NCBI RefSeq assembly: GCF_050624435.1
Contig: NC_134539.1
Coordinates: 50,004,001 to 50,068,000, forward strand
Direction: 5' to 3'
Source of the DNA: Tenrec ecaudatus
Taxonomy: Eukaryota; Chordata; Mammalia; Afrosoricida; Tenrecidae
Length of the DNA: 64,000 nt
Positions 58,302 to 64,000 of the stretch are shown here, piece after piece. Below the pieces are notes generated by a model. It searched no databases. It saw only the letters and a program-made list of their open reading frames with translations, and was not told the DNA's origin. Position 1 is the first letter of the stretch; each line of letters begins with the position of its first letter. Made by a program: the position numbers and the translations under genes.

Positions 58302-64000
<5,699 letters not shown>

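Overview
The window is nuclear DNA from a placental mammal. Its exons translate almost residue for residue into a gene block known from human 9q32: SLC31A1 (+), CDC26 (-), PRPF4 (+), RNF183 (-) and WDR31 (-). The repeats point to Afrotheria, most likely a tenrec such as Echinops telfairi. There are about twenty AfroSINE copies and several copies of a long LINE-type 3' end that I recognise from tenrec sequence. Three hAT elements have SPIN-type ends; SPIN is known from tenrec through horizontal transfer. Species is an inference from repeats, gene identity is read from the exons.

Layout. 1-8010: coding exons and the long 3' UTR of SLC31A1 (high-affinity copper importer CTR1; its first non-coding exon is off the left edge). 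8011-9980: the gap between the convergent ends of SLC31A1 and CDC26. 9985-21470: CDC26 (APC/C subunit) on the minus strand, two coding exons, with introns crowded by LINE, SINE, SPIN and LTR insertions. 20930-21760: a GC-rich bidirectional promoter shared by CDC26 and PRPF4. 21681-42210: PRPF4 (U4/U6 snRNP WD protein), 14 coding exons that join into an uninterrupted 522-codon frame. 42210-45715: repeat-bearing gap. 45716-46288: RNF183, one coding exon (RING-HC plus membrane anchor). 46289-58301: 12 kb without a recognised gene, holding SINEs, MIRs, a SPIN copy, one short signal-peptide-like exon and one acidic open frame. 58302-64000: the last four coding exons of WDR31; its upstream exons lie beyond the right edge.

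The genes are independent housekeeping or tissue genes (copper uptake, cell-cycle ubiquitin ligase, splicing, membrane E3 ligase, WD-repeat protein), not an operon-like system. The only clear regulatory coupling is the head-to-head CDC26/PRPF4 promoter.

I found no convincing new biological system. The items most worth a second look are: a shortened copper-binding N terminus in SLC31A1; a SPIN element with exact 8-base target duplications; a hAT transposase fossil with a readable C-terminal dimerisation domain; a layered LINE-LINE-LTR insertion in CDC26; a 2.67 kb LINE-type element with a doubled 3' end; and an orphan signal-peptide-like exon at 56.6 kb. All exon joins were read by eye from GT/AG sites and homology to human proteins recalled from memory; no alignment was run.
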